A stretch of DNA of 64,000 nucleotides from JBFWNG01 sp050251195 (GCA_050251195.1 JBFWNG010000013.1:46975-110974), one strand, 5' to 3'; numbered from the stretch's first letter, positions 44,112 to 53,231 are shown. Notes: generated from the sequence alone by a model not told the origin. Numbers and translations: made by a program.

Positions 44112-45596
44112 ATGCATTCGACACTGACAGATTCCGACATTGCCGCGTACCTCCAGCGCCATCAACTTTTGCGCCAGACTCATACGGATGGTCGCTCTGT
44201 GAGAAAGACGGTTCAGTCGAATTCCAAGCAGACGGAAAAAGGGTGCATATTCGTTGCTTACAAAGGCGTTAGTTTTGACTCGCACACAGTCCTTGCGGAT
44301 GTTGTTGCGCTCGGCGCCGGTTTCATTGTTCTAGACGACGAGAAGTACATTCCGACTTTGGGGGGCGCGAGTTACGCACTAGTGACGGACAGTCGAGAAG
44401 CGCTGTCGTTCCTTGCAGCTCTGATAAACGATGAACCCCAAGACGGCATGGTTCTCGTCGGCGTTACAGGGACCAACGGCAAGTCGTCCACGGTATGGTT
44501 TGTTCGAGAGCTCTTCTCAGTCATGGGTATTCCTATTCTAACAATTGGCACTCTCGGCGCCTTTATGGGCGAAGAGAGGCTTAGTACCGAGCATACAACG
44601 CCGGATCCCACGGAATTATTTTCACTTTTGCGAAAGGCCAAAGAAAGGGGAATCCGACACGTTTGCATGGAGGTTTCTTCTCACTCCATTGCGCAGAAGC
44701 GAATCGGTCCTCTGCAATTCAGCGCCGTAGCTTTCACAAGTTTTTCACGGGACCATCTCGACTACCATGCCAGCATGGAAGAATATTTTGCGGCTAAGTG
44801 GGAGTTGTTCTCAGGAAAGTATTTGAAGCCAGATGCACTGCGGCTTGTTAACGACAAGATTGGCATAATGCCCGGTGCGAAGCATGTTGTGCATCTTCGA
44901 TACGGGTTCGGCAAAGAGAACGAAGTCGCTATAAGAATGCAGTCTGCTACGTCGCGCGGCAGCGAACTGTCGGTAAGCTACAAGGATGCAACAGAATCGG
45001 GACTGGTGCCGCTTCTCGCCGGATACGCCGCGGAAAATTTTAGCGCGGCGCTCGTTCTTGCGTCGCATGTCAGCGGTCGGCCGCTCGTTCCTGCATCGAA
45101 GTGGATGCAGATTCGAGATGTTCCGGGAAGACTGGAAAGAGTTCGCGGTCCCAACGGAAGTCCCGATGTTTTTGTGGATTATGCTCACACCCCAGACAGT
45201 CTCGAGCAGAGCCTAAAAGTTCTTCGCCCGATCACGCCAGGTACTTTATGGGTGGTGTTCGGTTGTGGGGGAGATCGCGATGCTGGAAAACGCCCGTTGA
45301 TGGGAAAGGTCGCGATTGCGAATGCCGATCGCGTTGTTGTCACGTCGGACAACCCGCGTACGGAGGATCCTAACAAGATTATTCAGGACATAGTGTCTTC
45401 CCTCGACGCGACGGACGGGTATTCGGTGGTTGTCGATCGCGAGAAAGCTATTGGGGAAGCCTTGGCCCGAGCGCAGGCGGGCGATTGCGTCCTGATTGCG
45501 GGAAAGGGCCACGAAGATTACCAAATCATTGGCAAAGACAAGAAGCCGTTTGACGATCGCAAAGTGGCGGCGGATTCCTTGCGAAAGAAAAAATAA
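44112..45596 (+). CDS. murE: UDP-N-acetylmuramyl-tripeptide synthetase MurE
   Basis: The 494-residue Mur ligase adds the third amino acid to the peptidoglycan stem. ATG 44112 lies just after the hmgA stop. A longer frame from 44067 overlaps hmgA. Walker-like GVTGTNGKSST, the carbamylated-Lys and HTTPDPTELF regions, and VDYAHTPDSLEQSL are seen. The DNPRTEDP motif marks meso-diaminopimelate specificity, as in Gram-negative cell walls. The neighbouring genes are not cell-wall genes. Confidence 0.95.
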   Translation: MHSTLTDSDIAAYLQRHQLLRQTHTDGRSVRKTVQSNSKQTEKGCIFVAYKGVSFDSHTVLADVVALGAGFIVLDDEKYIPTLGGASYALVTDSREALSFLAALINDEPQDGMVLVGVTGTNGKSSTVWFVRELFSVMGIPILTIGTLGAFMGEERLSTEHTTPDPTELFSLLRKAKERGIRHVCMEVSSHSIAQKRIGPLQFSAVAFTSFSRDHLDYHASMEEYFAAKWELFSGKYLKPDALRLVNDKIGIMPGAKHVVHLRYGFGKENEVAIRMQSATSRGSELSVSYKDATESGLVPLLAGYAAENFSAALVLASHVSGRPLVPASKWMQIRDVPGRLERVRGPNGSPDVFVDYAHTPDSLEQSLKVLRPITPGTLWVVFGCGGDRDAGKRPLMGKVAIANADRVVVTSDNPRTEDPNKIIQDIVSSLDATDGYSVVVDREKAIGEALARAQAGDCVLIAGKGHEDYQIIGKDKKPFDDRKVAADSLRKKK

Positions 45597-45609
45597 AGGA
45601 TAACGTTTC

Positions 45610-46041
45610 ATGCGACCATCATTTCAAGATATTTACATGACTTTGGCGCTGGGTCTTGCCAAACGCGCTACGTGCAGTCGTCTCAAAGTGGGTACCGTTA
45701 TTACCAGTACCGATTTTCGCAAAGTACTGGCCGTCGGCTATAACGGCAACGCGACGGGATTGGCGAACGCATGCGATCGCGACGAAGCAGGCAACTGCGG
45801 TTGTCTTCATTCAGAGGAGAACGCCGTCATCAATTGTGACAGCCCGCGCAGTATCGAAAAACTTGTTTTTGTCACGCATCTTCCTTGCGCTGCTTGCGCG
45901 AAGAGGCTCATAAACCTGGGCAATGTTGTGAAGGTGTATTACGGAGAGGACTATCGAAGCAACGATGCTCTTCGATTGTTTGAAATTTCTAAGATCGAAG
46001 TCGAAAAGTGCCCTGTGGACTTGAAACAATTCTTCTTATAG
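45610..46041 (+). CDS. dCMP/cytidine deaminase family protein (ComEB-like)
   Basis: The 143-residue zinc enzyme has the deaminase motifs HSEENAVINC (zinc His and catalytic Glu) and PCAACAKRL (two zinc Cys). The N-terminus FQDIYMTLALGLAKRATCSRLKVGTVI is typical of deoxycytidylate deaminases. It would supply dUMP for dTTP synthesis. It starts 13 bases after murE. Confidence 0.9.
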   Translation: MRPSFQDIYMTLALGLAKRATCSRLKVGTVITSTDFRKVLAVGYNGNATGLANACDRDEAGNCGCLHSEENAVINCDSPRSIEKLVFVTHLPCAACAKRLINLGNVVKVYYGEDYRSNDALRLFEISKIEVEKCPVDLKQFFL

Positions 46042-46340
46042 AAATGACCGCAAATCACACCACATTTAGTGTCAAAAATTCGTGCCCACGCTATGACTAC
46101 AATTTAATCAAAATTGTTAACATATTGATTTTATGGCATTTTCCCTTTTCACTTGTCTCCTTATCCACTCTCTTTGTGGATAACTCCACCTGCACCCTGT
46201 CTATAATACCCTGCATCAGGCATTGTGGCGGGGAATTCACTTCATCGTACGCTCATCTGGTTGAGATTATCTTGCCTTGATAGCCCGTTTCTTCTAATCT
46301 TACGAAATTAGATTTTCTAAAACCGGGACACCTATTGAGA
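46042..46340. other. AT-rich intergenic region with paired DnaA-box-like sites
   Basis: This 299-base gap has no ORF above background. It includes a palindrome TTATCCAC-TCTCTTT-GTGGATAA (46161-46183). On the opposite strand its right half reads TTATCCACA, the DnaA-box consensus, and the left half matches at 8 of 9 positions. AT-rich sequence precedes it. A TATAAT lies at 46202-46207, so the site may regulate the protease promoter. A second short inverted repeat (TCTAAT/ATTAGA) is at 46293-46312. Confidence 0.55.
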
Positions 46341-48146
46341 ATGAAAGCTTTCCTCTCAGCTATTCTTCTATTTGTCGTTCAATGTGGAACAGACGTTGGA
46401 GTTGACGTTGACAAGCTCCTTCCGAAAAATCAACTCGCCAAACTATTGCCGATTACTAAGGCGACCGCGAGACAAATAGCCAAGAAAGAGGTCGCTGAAG
46501 GCAGTTACATCGTTGCGTTTTGGGATATGCTCGGCGATCAGCCTTCACAATTCCTTGATTACAGGAGTGAGGCTCAGGGTTATCACCTCGCCATGGCCGA
46601 GTCCTTCTTTTCAGATCCTCGAGTCAAAAACATTCAATATCTCACTTCAGTGGATTTTGACGTCGACAGCAAGACCAACATAGACAATAAGTCTCCCTTG
46701 TTTCTGGATTGGAAGCCACAGCAGAAAAAGGCCAATATCGCGAGTATCGTTTTTAGCGATAACGAAGCAGCTTTGGAAACTTTAGAGGAATGGTACCGAG
46801 ACGGGCTAATCTGGTACGCCGAACCCAACTACATCAGCCGGTTGTTTCAGACGGAGGCCAAGCCCGAATTCCAGACCGTGGCTGAGACCTACGAAGCTAT
46901 GACAGGGGGGGCGAGCCAAAACGCGCCATGGCTCTCGCAGATTAAAGTAGTCGAAGCATTCAAGCAATTGGCAACTCCTTCGGTCGATACAAGTAATCCC
47001 CCCCTTATTGCAATCATGGACAGCGGCGCTGACTACTTGCATCCGCAATTGAAGGAAAATATTTGGCAAAACTCCGCAGTTAATCTAGCAGGATGTCTCG
47101 ACGACTATGTCGGATGCAATACCACTCAAGTGGATAAGGGAGTCCTGGGTAATGGCGACGTTTTCCCAATGGGAACGACGGAACCTGGTCAGCCCTGCCC
47201 TTCAAATGAAAATTCCAGCACCTGCAAGCACGGAACGCACGTCGCTGGACTGGTTGCGGCCAAACCGACGTCAGGCTACGGGGGTGTTTGTCCGATTTGT
47301 ACCCTTGTCATCGTAAAGATTGTCGGAAAATCAAAGCAAGGGATCGGCGACGAAACCGGAATTCTCGACTCGTCCATTATAGCAGGAATGACCTATATAT
47401 CGCGCTTCAAACAAGGGGGGTCCACTGCCATCCGTCTTGTTAATGGTTCCTTTGGCAAGTTTCAGCGATCTCGTTCCGTAGAAGTCTTGATTAGGCTTCT
47501 GAAGTCTGTCGGAGAGGGCGTGCTTGTCATTGCCGCTGCCGGCAATGAAGATACAATGAACCGCGCGTACCCGGCGGCTTATGACGACGTTGTCGCTGTT
47601 GTGAATATTACAAGCGACAAAGGGACAAAGGCCAAATCATCGAATTACGGAGTGTGGACTGATATCGCTGCACCTGGAGACGGGCCTTGTCCAAAAGGTA
47701 CCCTTGGCCTCGGAGTTGAGTCTACTGTTCCCGGCGGAGACTCCGATTGTTTGGTCGGTACTTCCATGGCTTCGCCCGTTGTGACAGGTGTTGCCGGACT
47801 GGCTTTGCTCGCAGATCCAACGTTGACCTATGATCAATTGCGCAATCGGCTTCTGGCCACCGCAGATCCCGGAATCTATGAAATTTTCGAGAATGATCCG
47901 TTTTATCCGAAAATAAAATCCGAGCCGCGACAAATACCGTTATTGGGACAAGGCATCGTTGACGCTCAAGCCGCGGTGACCGGAACTATCGCAGTAGGTC
48001 AACCACAGAAAAATCAGCTGAATCGAGTGTCAGACGATTGCGGCGTCTTGGGCGGCAGCGGCAAGACAAGTCACGGTGCAATGAGCATTATCTTGCTTTT
48101 TATGCCGTTAGCATTTGTAATCGCTTTCAGGCTCAAGCCTAGGTAA
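46341..48146 (+). CDS. Subtilisin-like (S8) serine protease, lipoprotein with C-terminal membrane tail
   Basis: The 601-residue product from ATG 46341 has a lipobox VVQC (Cys15) and an inhibitor-I9-like propeptide (about residues 40-170). The S8 catalytic domain has Asp227 (IMDSGADYLHP), His297 (HGTHVAGLVA) and Ser475 (GTSMASPVVTG). The oxyanion Asn is in AAAGNEDT. Cysteines around residues 255-315 suggest disulfides. The end, CGVLGG-rich linker then a hydrophobic helix and RLKPR, looks like a C-terminal sorting or anchor tail. It is a surface/periplasmic protease; the target is unknown. Confidence 0.88.
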   Translation: MKAFLSAILLFVVQCGTDVGVDVDKLLPKNQLAKLLPITKATARQIAKKEVAEGSYIVAFWDMLGDQPSQFLDYRSEAQGYHLAMAESFFSDPRVKNIQYLTSVDFDVDSKTNIDNKSPLFLDWKPQQKKANIASIVFSDNEAALETLEEWYRDGLIWYAEPNYISRLFQTEAKPEFQTVAETYEAMTGGASQNAPWLSQIKVVEAFKQLATPSVDTSNPPLIAIMDSGADYLHPQLKENIWQNSAVNLAGCLDDYVGCNTTQVDKGVLGNGDVFPMGTTEPGQPCPSNENSSTCKHGTHVAGLVAAKPTSGYGGVCPICTLVIVKIVGKSKQGIGDETGILDSSIIAGMTYISRFKQGGSTAIRLVNGSFGKFQRSRSVEVLIRLLKSVGEGVLVIAAAGNEDTMNRAYPAAYDDVVAVVNITSDKGTKAKSSNYGVWTDIAAPGDGPCPKGTLGLGVESTVPGGDSDCLVGTSMASPVVTGVAGLALLADPTLTYDQLRNRLLATADPGIYEIFENDPFYPKIKSEPRQIPLLGQGIVDAQAAVTGTIAVGQPQKNQLNRVSDDCGVLGGSGKTSHGAMSIILLFMPLAFVIAFRLKPR

Positions 48147-48160
48147 GAAAGGCAAAAAAA

Positions 48161-49144
48161 ATGAACAATGAAGAAATCCAAAAGGACGTCGAGACGCTGA
48201 GGCCAAAGATCGCATCAACCTTAGAGATGATCTCGCGAAAGGTTGTTGGCCAAAGAAATGTTTGTGAAAGACTCGTTATGGGCCTGATTGCCAACGGCCA
48301 CGTATTATTGGAAGGTATGCCAGGACTCGCCAAAACGACGGCGGTTAAAGCGTTGTCCGAAAGTTCGGACCTGTCGGTAAAACGGATTCAGTTTACTCCA
48401 GATCTCTTGCCGGCCGACGTCATCGGCACGATGATTTATAATCCGAAGAACATGGAATTCATGATCAAGAAGGGACCAGTGTTCACCAACCTCTTAATCG
48501 CAGACGAAATAAACCGCGCACCGGCAAAAGTTCAGTCCGCATTGCTCGAGGCCATGCAGGAACGGCAAGTCACCATTGGCGATCAGACATTTCCGTTGGC
48601 CGATCCTTTTCTCGTGATGGCCACTCAAAACCCAATTGAACAGGAAGGCACTTATGCGTTGCCCGAAGCGCAGGTCGACCGATTCCTATTCAAGGTCAAA
48701 GTCGACTATTGTACGCCCGAGGAGGAAATTCAAATTGTCTCCCGACTAGCGCAAACGGAAGAGCCTCCTCTTGAAAAGGTTTTAACGAGAGACGATATTT
48801 TGCGCCTTAGAAGTCTTGTTTCCAAAATTTATGTGTCTGATAAAGTTCGCCAATACATTATCGACGTCGTGTTTGCGACTCGCTACCCTGAAAAGTTTGG
48901 TCTTACGAAAATCAAGGATATGCTCCAGTATGGCGCAAGTCCTCGGGGTTCGATTACCTTAGACTTAGTGGCTCGCGTGGCGGCACTATTTGACGGTCGA
49001 TCCTACGTGATCCCGCAGGACGTCAAAGACGTCGCCAAAGACGTGCTTCGACACAGGATTATTCCCACATACGAGGCGGAAGCGGAGAACGTCACCGCGG
49101 ATGATCTGATTCAAACGGTCTTCGATCACGTGGACGTTCCTTAG
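48161..49144 (+). CDS. MoxR-family AAA+ ATPase
   Basis: The 327-residue protein has Walker A EGMPGLAKT (about residue 52), Walker B LLIADEINRAPAKVQSALLEAMQE, sensor VMATQNPIEQEGTYALPEAQ, and the arginine-finger region of MoxR ATPases. MoxR proteins act as chaperones for VWA-domain partners and envelope stress functions. It is followed closely by BatC-, BatD- and BatE-like genes. The start is the ATG preceded by AAAGGCAAAAAAA, a weak site. Confidence 0.95.
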   Translation: MNNEEIQKDVETLRPKIASTLEMISRKVVGQRNVCERLVMGLIANGHVLLEGMPGLAKTTAVKALSESSDLSVKRIQFTPDLLPADVIGTMIYNPKNMEFMIKKGPVFTNLLIADEINRAPAKVQSALLEAMQERQVTIGDQTFPLADPFLVMATQNPIEQEGTYALPEAQVDRFLFKVKVDYCTPEEEIQIVSRLAQTEEPPLEKVLTRDDILRLRSLVSKIYVSDKVRQYIIDVVFATRYPEKFGLTKIKDMLQYGASPRGSITLDLVARVAALFDGRSYVIPQDVKDVAKDVLRHRIIPTYEAEAENVTADDLIQTVFDHVDVP

Positions 49145-49153
49145 GCGGAAATT

Positions 49154-50659
49154 ATGCCCAGTCAACCGCAGCCGCCGCACGATATAATGGGTCTGATTGT
49201 TTTTACGCTGCCGACGTACGTATGGGTAGTGCTCGGAGTGTTGCTGGCGGTCGCTCTGTTCTTCCTCGTGCGCAAGATTCGCCAGATTCTCGCGCAAAGA
49301 ACGCCAAAGGCTCGGCAAATCATTGAAACTCTGGTCGTTGACCCTATCCAGCAGCTCAAAAATCGTTTGCAGACTCTTGATCCGTCGGCCCTTCGCGATC
49401 AAAGAACTTACGAGGAATTCTTTTTCGAACTCAGTATGATCACGAGGCAGGCCTTGGAGGTTAAAACGGGCGTGGCTTTTACGGACATGACATACGCAGA
49501 GCTTGTGCAGCCCCTTAAAAAAAGGTCTTTGCTGCCGGTGCAAGAAACGCAGAACGTTTTGGAGTTCTTGAAAGCTGCAGACACTATTAAATTTTCCCGG
49601 GAATTTACGGATCAAGACAACGCTCTAAAATGCAAACAGGATGTAGGACGCTGGCTCGAAAAACTTGGGCCAATTGTCCCCGTTTTGCTTGCCGCATTTT
49701 TATTTGGCGGTAAGGTTCATGCCGAAGACACGAACGATTACAAAAAAGAGGAAAAACGATACGAGGCGATGGTCAATAAGGATCCTTCGAATCTTGAAGA
49801 TGTCTACAACCTAGGGGTTGCGCAATACAAACAAAAGAAATTCGAACAAGCAAAACAGAACTTCGAACGATCTGCGGCCGCAAGCGACAAGGAGATGAAA
49901 CTTCGGTCTTTGTTTAATCTTGGAAATACCAATGTCCAGCTTGGAGATCTGCAGGCCGCCAAGCAAGCTTTACAACAGGCATTGAGCTACGACTTGGATA
50001 ACGCTGCCGTGAGAGAAAACTTGCAGTGGGTAGAGGAGCAGCTCAAGAATAAGCAGGACCAGCAGCAGAACAAAGATCAACAGCAAAGCAAAGATCAACA
50101 GCAGGATCAGCAGAATCAGCAGAATCAGCAGCAGGATAAACAGAGTCAGTCGCAAGACCAACAGCAAGAGGATCAGCAGCGGCAGGATCAACAACAAAAG
50201 GATCAACAGCAGGGTGACAAGCAAGGGGATTCCCAAAACGGTTCTGGCGCTGGGGATGACGAAAAGAAAGATAAGGAACAGGACAAACAGCAGCAGAGCA
50301 ACGAGCATTCGGATGACAAACAGAGGGATTCCGCGTCCGGCGGTGGGGATGACGAGAAACAAAAGCAGGACCAACAGCAAGGCCAACAACAGCAAGGCCA
50401 ACAACAGCAAGGCCAACAACAGCAAGGCCAACAACAGCAAGGCCAACAATCGCCCGGTGAAGGAGGCGCCTCTGGTGCTAAAGATGGCGGCAAACCACAA
50501 CAGGGGAACGCACAAGGAAAACTCTCGCGATCTGAAGTAGAGAAACAGGATGCTGAACGCGTTGTGCGTTCTGTTGAGGATGACGTGTCTAAATCTTTAT
50601 ATAGACCTGGAGACTTGGAGAAGAACAACGAGGGAGGCTCTGACGACATTGATTGGTAA
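49154..50659 (+). CDS. Membrane TPR protein with Gln-rich repeats (BatC-like, fused N-terminal domain)
   Basis: The 501-residue protein has a membrane helix near residues 12-38, then a cytoplasmic domain of about 120 residues resembling DUF4381. A second hydrophobic segment (about 174-192, VPVLLAAFLFGG) follows, then a periplasmic TPR pair (about 205-290). A 150-residue Gln/Asp/Lys-rich low-complexity part comes next, with a 15-bp tandem repeat encoding QGQQQ at 50371-50448. The end KLSRSEVEKQDAERVV... is BatC-like. The arrangement suggests fusion of a DUF4381-type gene with batC. The MoxR gene precedes it by nine bases. Confidence 0.75.
   Translation: MPSQPQPPHDIMGLIVFTLPTYVWVVLGVLLAVALFFLVRKIRQILAQRTPKARQIIETLVVDPIQQLKNRLQTLDPSALRDQRTYEEFFFELSMITRQALEVKTGVAFTDMTYAELVQPLKKRSLLPVQETQNVLEFLKAADTIKFSREFTDQDNALKCKQDVGRWLEKLGPIVPVLLAAFLFGGKVHAEDTNDYKKEEKRYEAMVNKDPSNLEDVYNLGVAQYKQKKFEQAKQNFERSAAASDKEMKLRSLFNLGNTNVQLGDLQAAKQALQQALSYDLDNAAVRENLQWVEEQLKNKQDQQQNKDQQQSKDQQQDQQNQQNQQQDKQSQSQDQQQEDQQRQDQQQKDQQQGDKQGDSQNGSGAGDDEKKDKEQDKQQQSNEHSDDKQRDSASGGGDDEKQKQDQQQGQQQQGQQQQGQQQQGQQQQGQQSPGEGGASGAKDGGKPQQGNAQGKLSRSEVEKQDAERVVRSVEDDVSKSLYRPGDLEKNNEGGSDDIDW
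50371..50448 (+). repeat. 15-bp tandem repeat in the BatC-like gene
   Basis: About five near-identical copies of CCAACAACAGCAAGG follow one another, encoding Gln/Gly repeats. Because the unit is a multiple of three, copy-number change would keep the frame. It is coding, so not a CRISPR or intergenic element. Confidence 0.85.
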
Positions 50660-52406
50660 GTTAGCGCCATGGGTCGCGTTGATTATTTGGGTGGATATTG
50701 CTTCTGCCGGCACTCTGACGGGTAGCCTCGACAAGAGCCGAGGGAGTATGGACGATCAATTTGTCTACACGTTAGCGGTTTCCGGAGATCTGGACGACGA
50801 CGTGGAGTTTCCGAAGATCGACGGGCTCGAAATCGAGCAGGCGGGAACGTCTCATTCTACGACGATCATAAACGGAAAAGTGGATAGTAACGTGCAATAT
50901 CGGTTTCTTATCACGCCGACGCGTACCGGCAAGTTCACGATCCCCGAATTTACCTACAAAGTCGACGGTCAGAAACTTTCGACGTTGCCAATAGACCTAA
51001 CCGTTGGCGAGGCCGCGCAACAATCCAATACTTCAGATTTTTTTATTGAAGAAGAATTGTCGAACGAAGCCCCTTATGAAGGCGAAGCGATCATTCGGAC
51101 GGTGCGTTTGTTTCATAAAGTGCAAATCGCTCAGGCCAACCGCATTTCCAAGGATGCGCCATTCGTAAGACGCTATCCATCGGACGACGAGAAGTCTTAT
51201 AGCAAAGTAATAAATGGAGAGACGTACTCGGTCGTCGAGATCAAGGAAGTGTTGGTTCCTGAGAAGGCCGGAGACGTGCCCTTGGAACGTTTTGAATTGT
51301 TGCTGGAAATACCCATGCGCTCTGAAAGAAGGTCTCGGGATCCCATGGGCATGTTCGACGATTTTTTTTCGCGAACCCGGACAACCAAGAAAAAGGTTGC
51401 CGGTAAGGCCCATGTTCTTAAGGTAAAACCTTTGCCACTGGAGAATAGACCCAATAATTTCTCTGGTCTCATTGGGAAGTTCCGACTGGAAGCTGACGTA
51501 AGCATTCGTCAACTCGGAGTGGGCGACACGAGCACATTGACCCTCCGAGTAAACGGCGAAGGTTCGGCAAAGGGAATGGCAGAGCCAGTGTGGACTGCGC
51601 CGCAAGGAGTTAAAATATATAAGGACAAACCGATTCAAGCTGAGAAGGTCGATCCCAGTCTCGGGTTGCTGAACGAACGTGAGTTTAAGTACGCCATTGT
51701 TCCAGAAGGCGGTGGACAGATCGTTTTGGGGGAAGCTGCTCTGTGGATTTTCAATCCAGAGACGGGAAGCTACGAGAAGCTGTCCGCGGAACTTGGTGCC
51801 CTTGATGTGACAGGCGCCCCGAAACAAGAAGCAACAACTCCGCCGACGGCAACGGTGGAATCGAAACAACAAGATAAGCCCGAACCGACCAAACCCAAAG
51901 AAGTTCTACAACCGTTTCCTTTGAACGACCTGGCTGCTTCGGACGGTTTGTCCGGCCAAGAAGCTCGGGTCGCAGTTTTCATGCCCTTACTCGCCTTGTT
52001 TTCGGTGGTGGGGTTTTGGCTAAGAAAAAAAGTAAAAGAGTATAGAACGCGGAACCACAGTTCGATCATGATGCGGCGTGCATACAAGGATTATCTTGGG
52101 CGCGCGAGAAGCGTTAAAGTTGATGCAGGGGCTCCAGAACCAATTTTAGAGGCGGTTAAGGACAGCTATTTTGAATATCTTAAACAGAAATATGGGATTT
52201 CCCAAAAATTGCTTAAGGACAAGGAACTCGTTGAGCAGCTTTCCTTCAAAGGCATGCGGTCAGAGACCGCCACAAAAGCTGCAAATCTTTGGAGGGAAAT
52301 AGATCGTGCCATGTTTTCTGGAGGACGTATCGCCAGAGATGAGGTTGAAGCCTTGTTGAACAAAACTAACCAAGTCGTGGAAGAGATCGAGAATGCGGAT
52401 GCTTAG
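50649..52406 (+). CDS. batD: BatD-like membrane protein
   Basis: TTG 50649 is the likely start. It overlaps the previous stop by 11 bases and is followed by a signal peptide (LIGKLAPWVALIIWVDIASAG). The protein is 585 residues with repeated BatD-type beta-sandwich domains (GSLDKSRGSMDDQFVYTLAVSGD; FFIEEELSNEAPYEGEAIIRTVRLFH; FRLEADVSIRQLGVGDTSTLTL). It has a membrane helix around residue 435 (ARVAVFMPLLALFSVVGFW) and a cytoplasmic tail. BatD occurs in aerotolerance operons. The longer frame from 50550 overlaps the BatC coding region. Confidence 0.87.
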   Translation: MIGKLAPWVALIIWVDIASAGTLTGSLDKSRGSMDDQFVYTLAVSGDLDDDVEFPKIDGLEIEQAGTSHSTTIINGKVDSNVQYRFLITPTRTGKFTIPEFTYKVDGQKLSTLPIDLTVGEAAQQSNTSDFFIEEELSNEAPYEGEAIIRTVRLFHKVQIAQANRISKDAPFVRRYPSDDEKSYSKVINGETYSVVEIKEVLVPEKAGDVPLERFELLLEIPMRSERRSRDPMGMFDDFFSRTRTTKKKVAGKAHVLKVKPLPLENRPNNFSGLIGKFRLEADVSIRQLGVGDTSTLTLRVNGEGSAKGMAEPVWTAPQGVKIYKDKPIQAEKVDPSLGLLNEREFKYAIVPEGGGQIVLGEAALWIFNPETGSYEKLSAELGALDVTGAPKQEATTPPTATVESKQQDKPEPTKPKEVLQPFPLNDLAASDGLSGQEARVAVFMPLLALFSVVGFWLRKKVKEYRTRNHSSIMMRRAYKDYLGRARSVKVDAGAPEPILEAVKDSYFEYLKQKYGISQKLLKDKELVEQLSFKGMRSETATKAANLWREIDRAMFSGGRIARDEVEALLNKTNQVVEEIENADA

Positions 52407-53145
52407 AATTTGGTTGATGGTCATTGCTGTAGGCGGATTGGCTTCAGACCCTTGCGTTGCCGACGTTTTGTCGAAAATTGAAGCCGGTATGCAAGCTTAC
52501 GAACGTGGCGACTTTTCTTCTTCCGTCTCAAATTGGGAGGAGGCGGTTCGAGCTAAGACGGATAGCGGCAAACTTTTTTATAATTTGGGATTGGCTTATC
52601 AAAAGACTGGGAAAGCAAGTTCGGCTCTAGCAGCGTTCTTGGCTGCCGAGAAGTTGATACCGAGAAATATTCAAGTGAAAGAAGGAATGGGAGCGGTGGA
52701 TACTGCTGGGACGCCTTCCGGGCGGACGGCAAGTCCATTGGTTTTTGCTTGGACCGATTTTCTCAACAAGCGTGAGACGGTTTGGATCGTTTCTCTGACA
52801 GCGACCGTGGCAATATTATCCCTGGGTTGGGGTTTTCTCTTGTCCGTGGCCTGGGCGCGAAACTTGGGTTTCGCTTTCCTCGTCCTTGTGGTTTATGCGG
52901 CTTCTGGCCTTTGGCATAAGGAAGCCACGCCTTCAAACTGGGGAGCCATCGTCGCGGCAGAAGGAACCGATGTTTTTAGCAGCGCTGATTCTGCCAACCA
53001 GAGTGCGCTTTTTCGTATCACTGACGGTACACCCGTTCTCGTGATGGAATCGCCTATGGGTGATTGGTTTAAGATTCAACTTTCCGACGGAAAAGCAGGA
53101 TGGATTAAAAGCGACTTCGTGAAATTTTTCTCCGTGTCGCCCTGA
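52393..53145 (+). CDS. batE: BatE-like TPR/SH3 membrane protein
   Basis: The 250-residue product overlaps batD by 14 bases. It has a signal peptide (to about 23), a TPR pair (residues 25-95), two membrane helices (about 133-180), and an SH3-like end (ALFRITDGTPVLVMESPMGDWFKIQLSDGKAGWIKSDFV). This is the BatE layout. Together with MoxR, BatC-like and BatD it forms a four-gene operon. Confidence 0.88.
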   Translation: MRMLRIWLMVIAVGGLASDPCVADVLSKIEAGMQAYERGDFSSSVSNWEEAVRAKTDSGKLFYNLGLAYQKTGKASSALAAFLAAEKLIPRNIQVKEGMGAVDTAGTPSGRTASPLVFAWTDFLNKRETVWIVSLTATVAILSLGWGFLLSVAWARNLGFAFLVLVVYAASGLWHKEATPSNWGAIVAAEGTDVFSSADSANQSALFRITDGTPVLVMESPMGDWFKIQLSDGKAGWIKSDFVKFFSVSP

Positions 53146-53231
53146 TTTTTCCTAAATTCCCGTTAAAAAATAATAAATTATTTTTCTAGCCGTGTTATCA
53201 TATACCTGAAAAATAACTACCAGGTCATTCA
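53146..53231. other. Short AT-rich gap with palindrome
   Basis: AAAAATAAT-AA-ATTATTTTT (53166-53185) is a perfect AT palindrome of 9-bp arms between the bat operon and the transglycosylase gene. It could serve as a weak terminator or a binding site. There is no ORF. Confidence 0.45.

Noticed and set aside
46161..46183. Chromosomal replication origin
   Set aside because: Only two DnaA-like boxes, no dnaA/dnaN/gyrB/rpmH neighbours, and no further box cluster in the gap.
50371..50448. CRISPR-like array
   Set aside because: The 15-bp units are contiguous with no spacers and lie in frame inside a coding region.
49970..50515. Minus-strand Leu-rich frame in the BatC-like gene
   Set aside because: Reverse complement of CAG/CAA repeats gives Leu codons; it is a shadow of the Gln-rich coding region.
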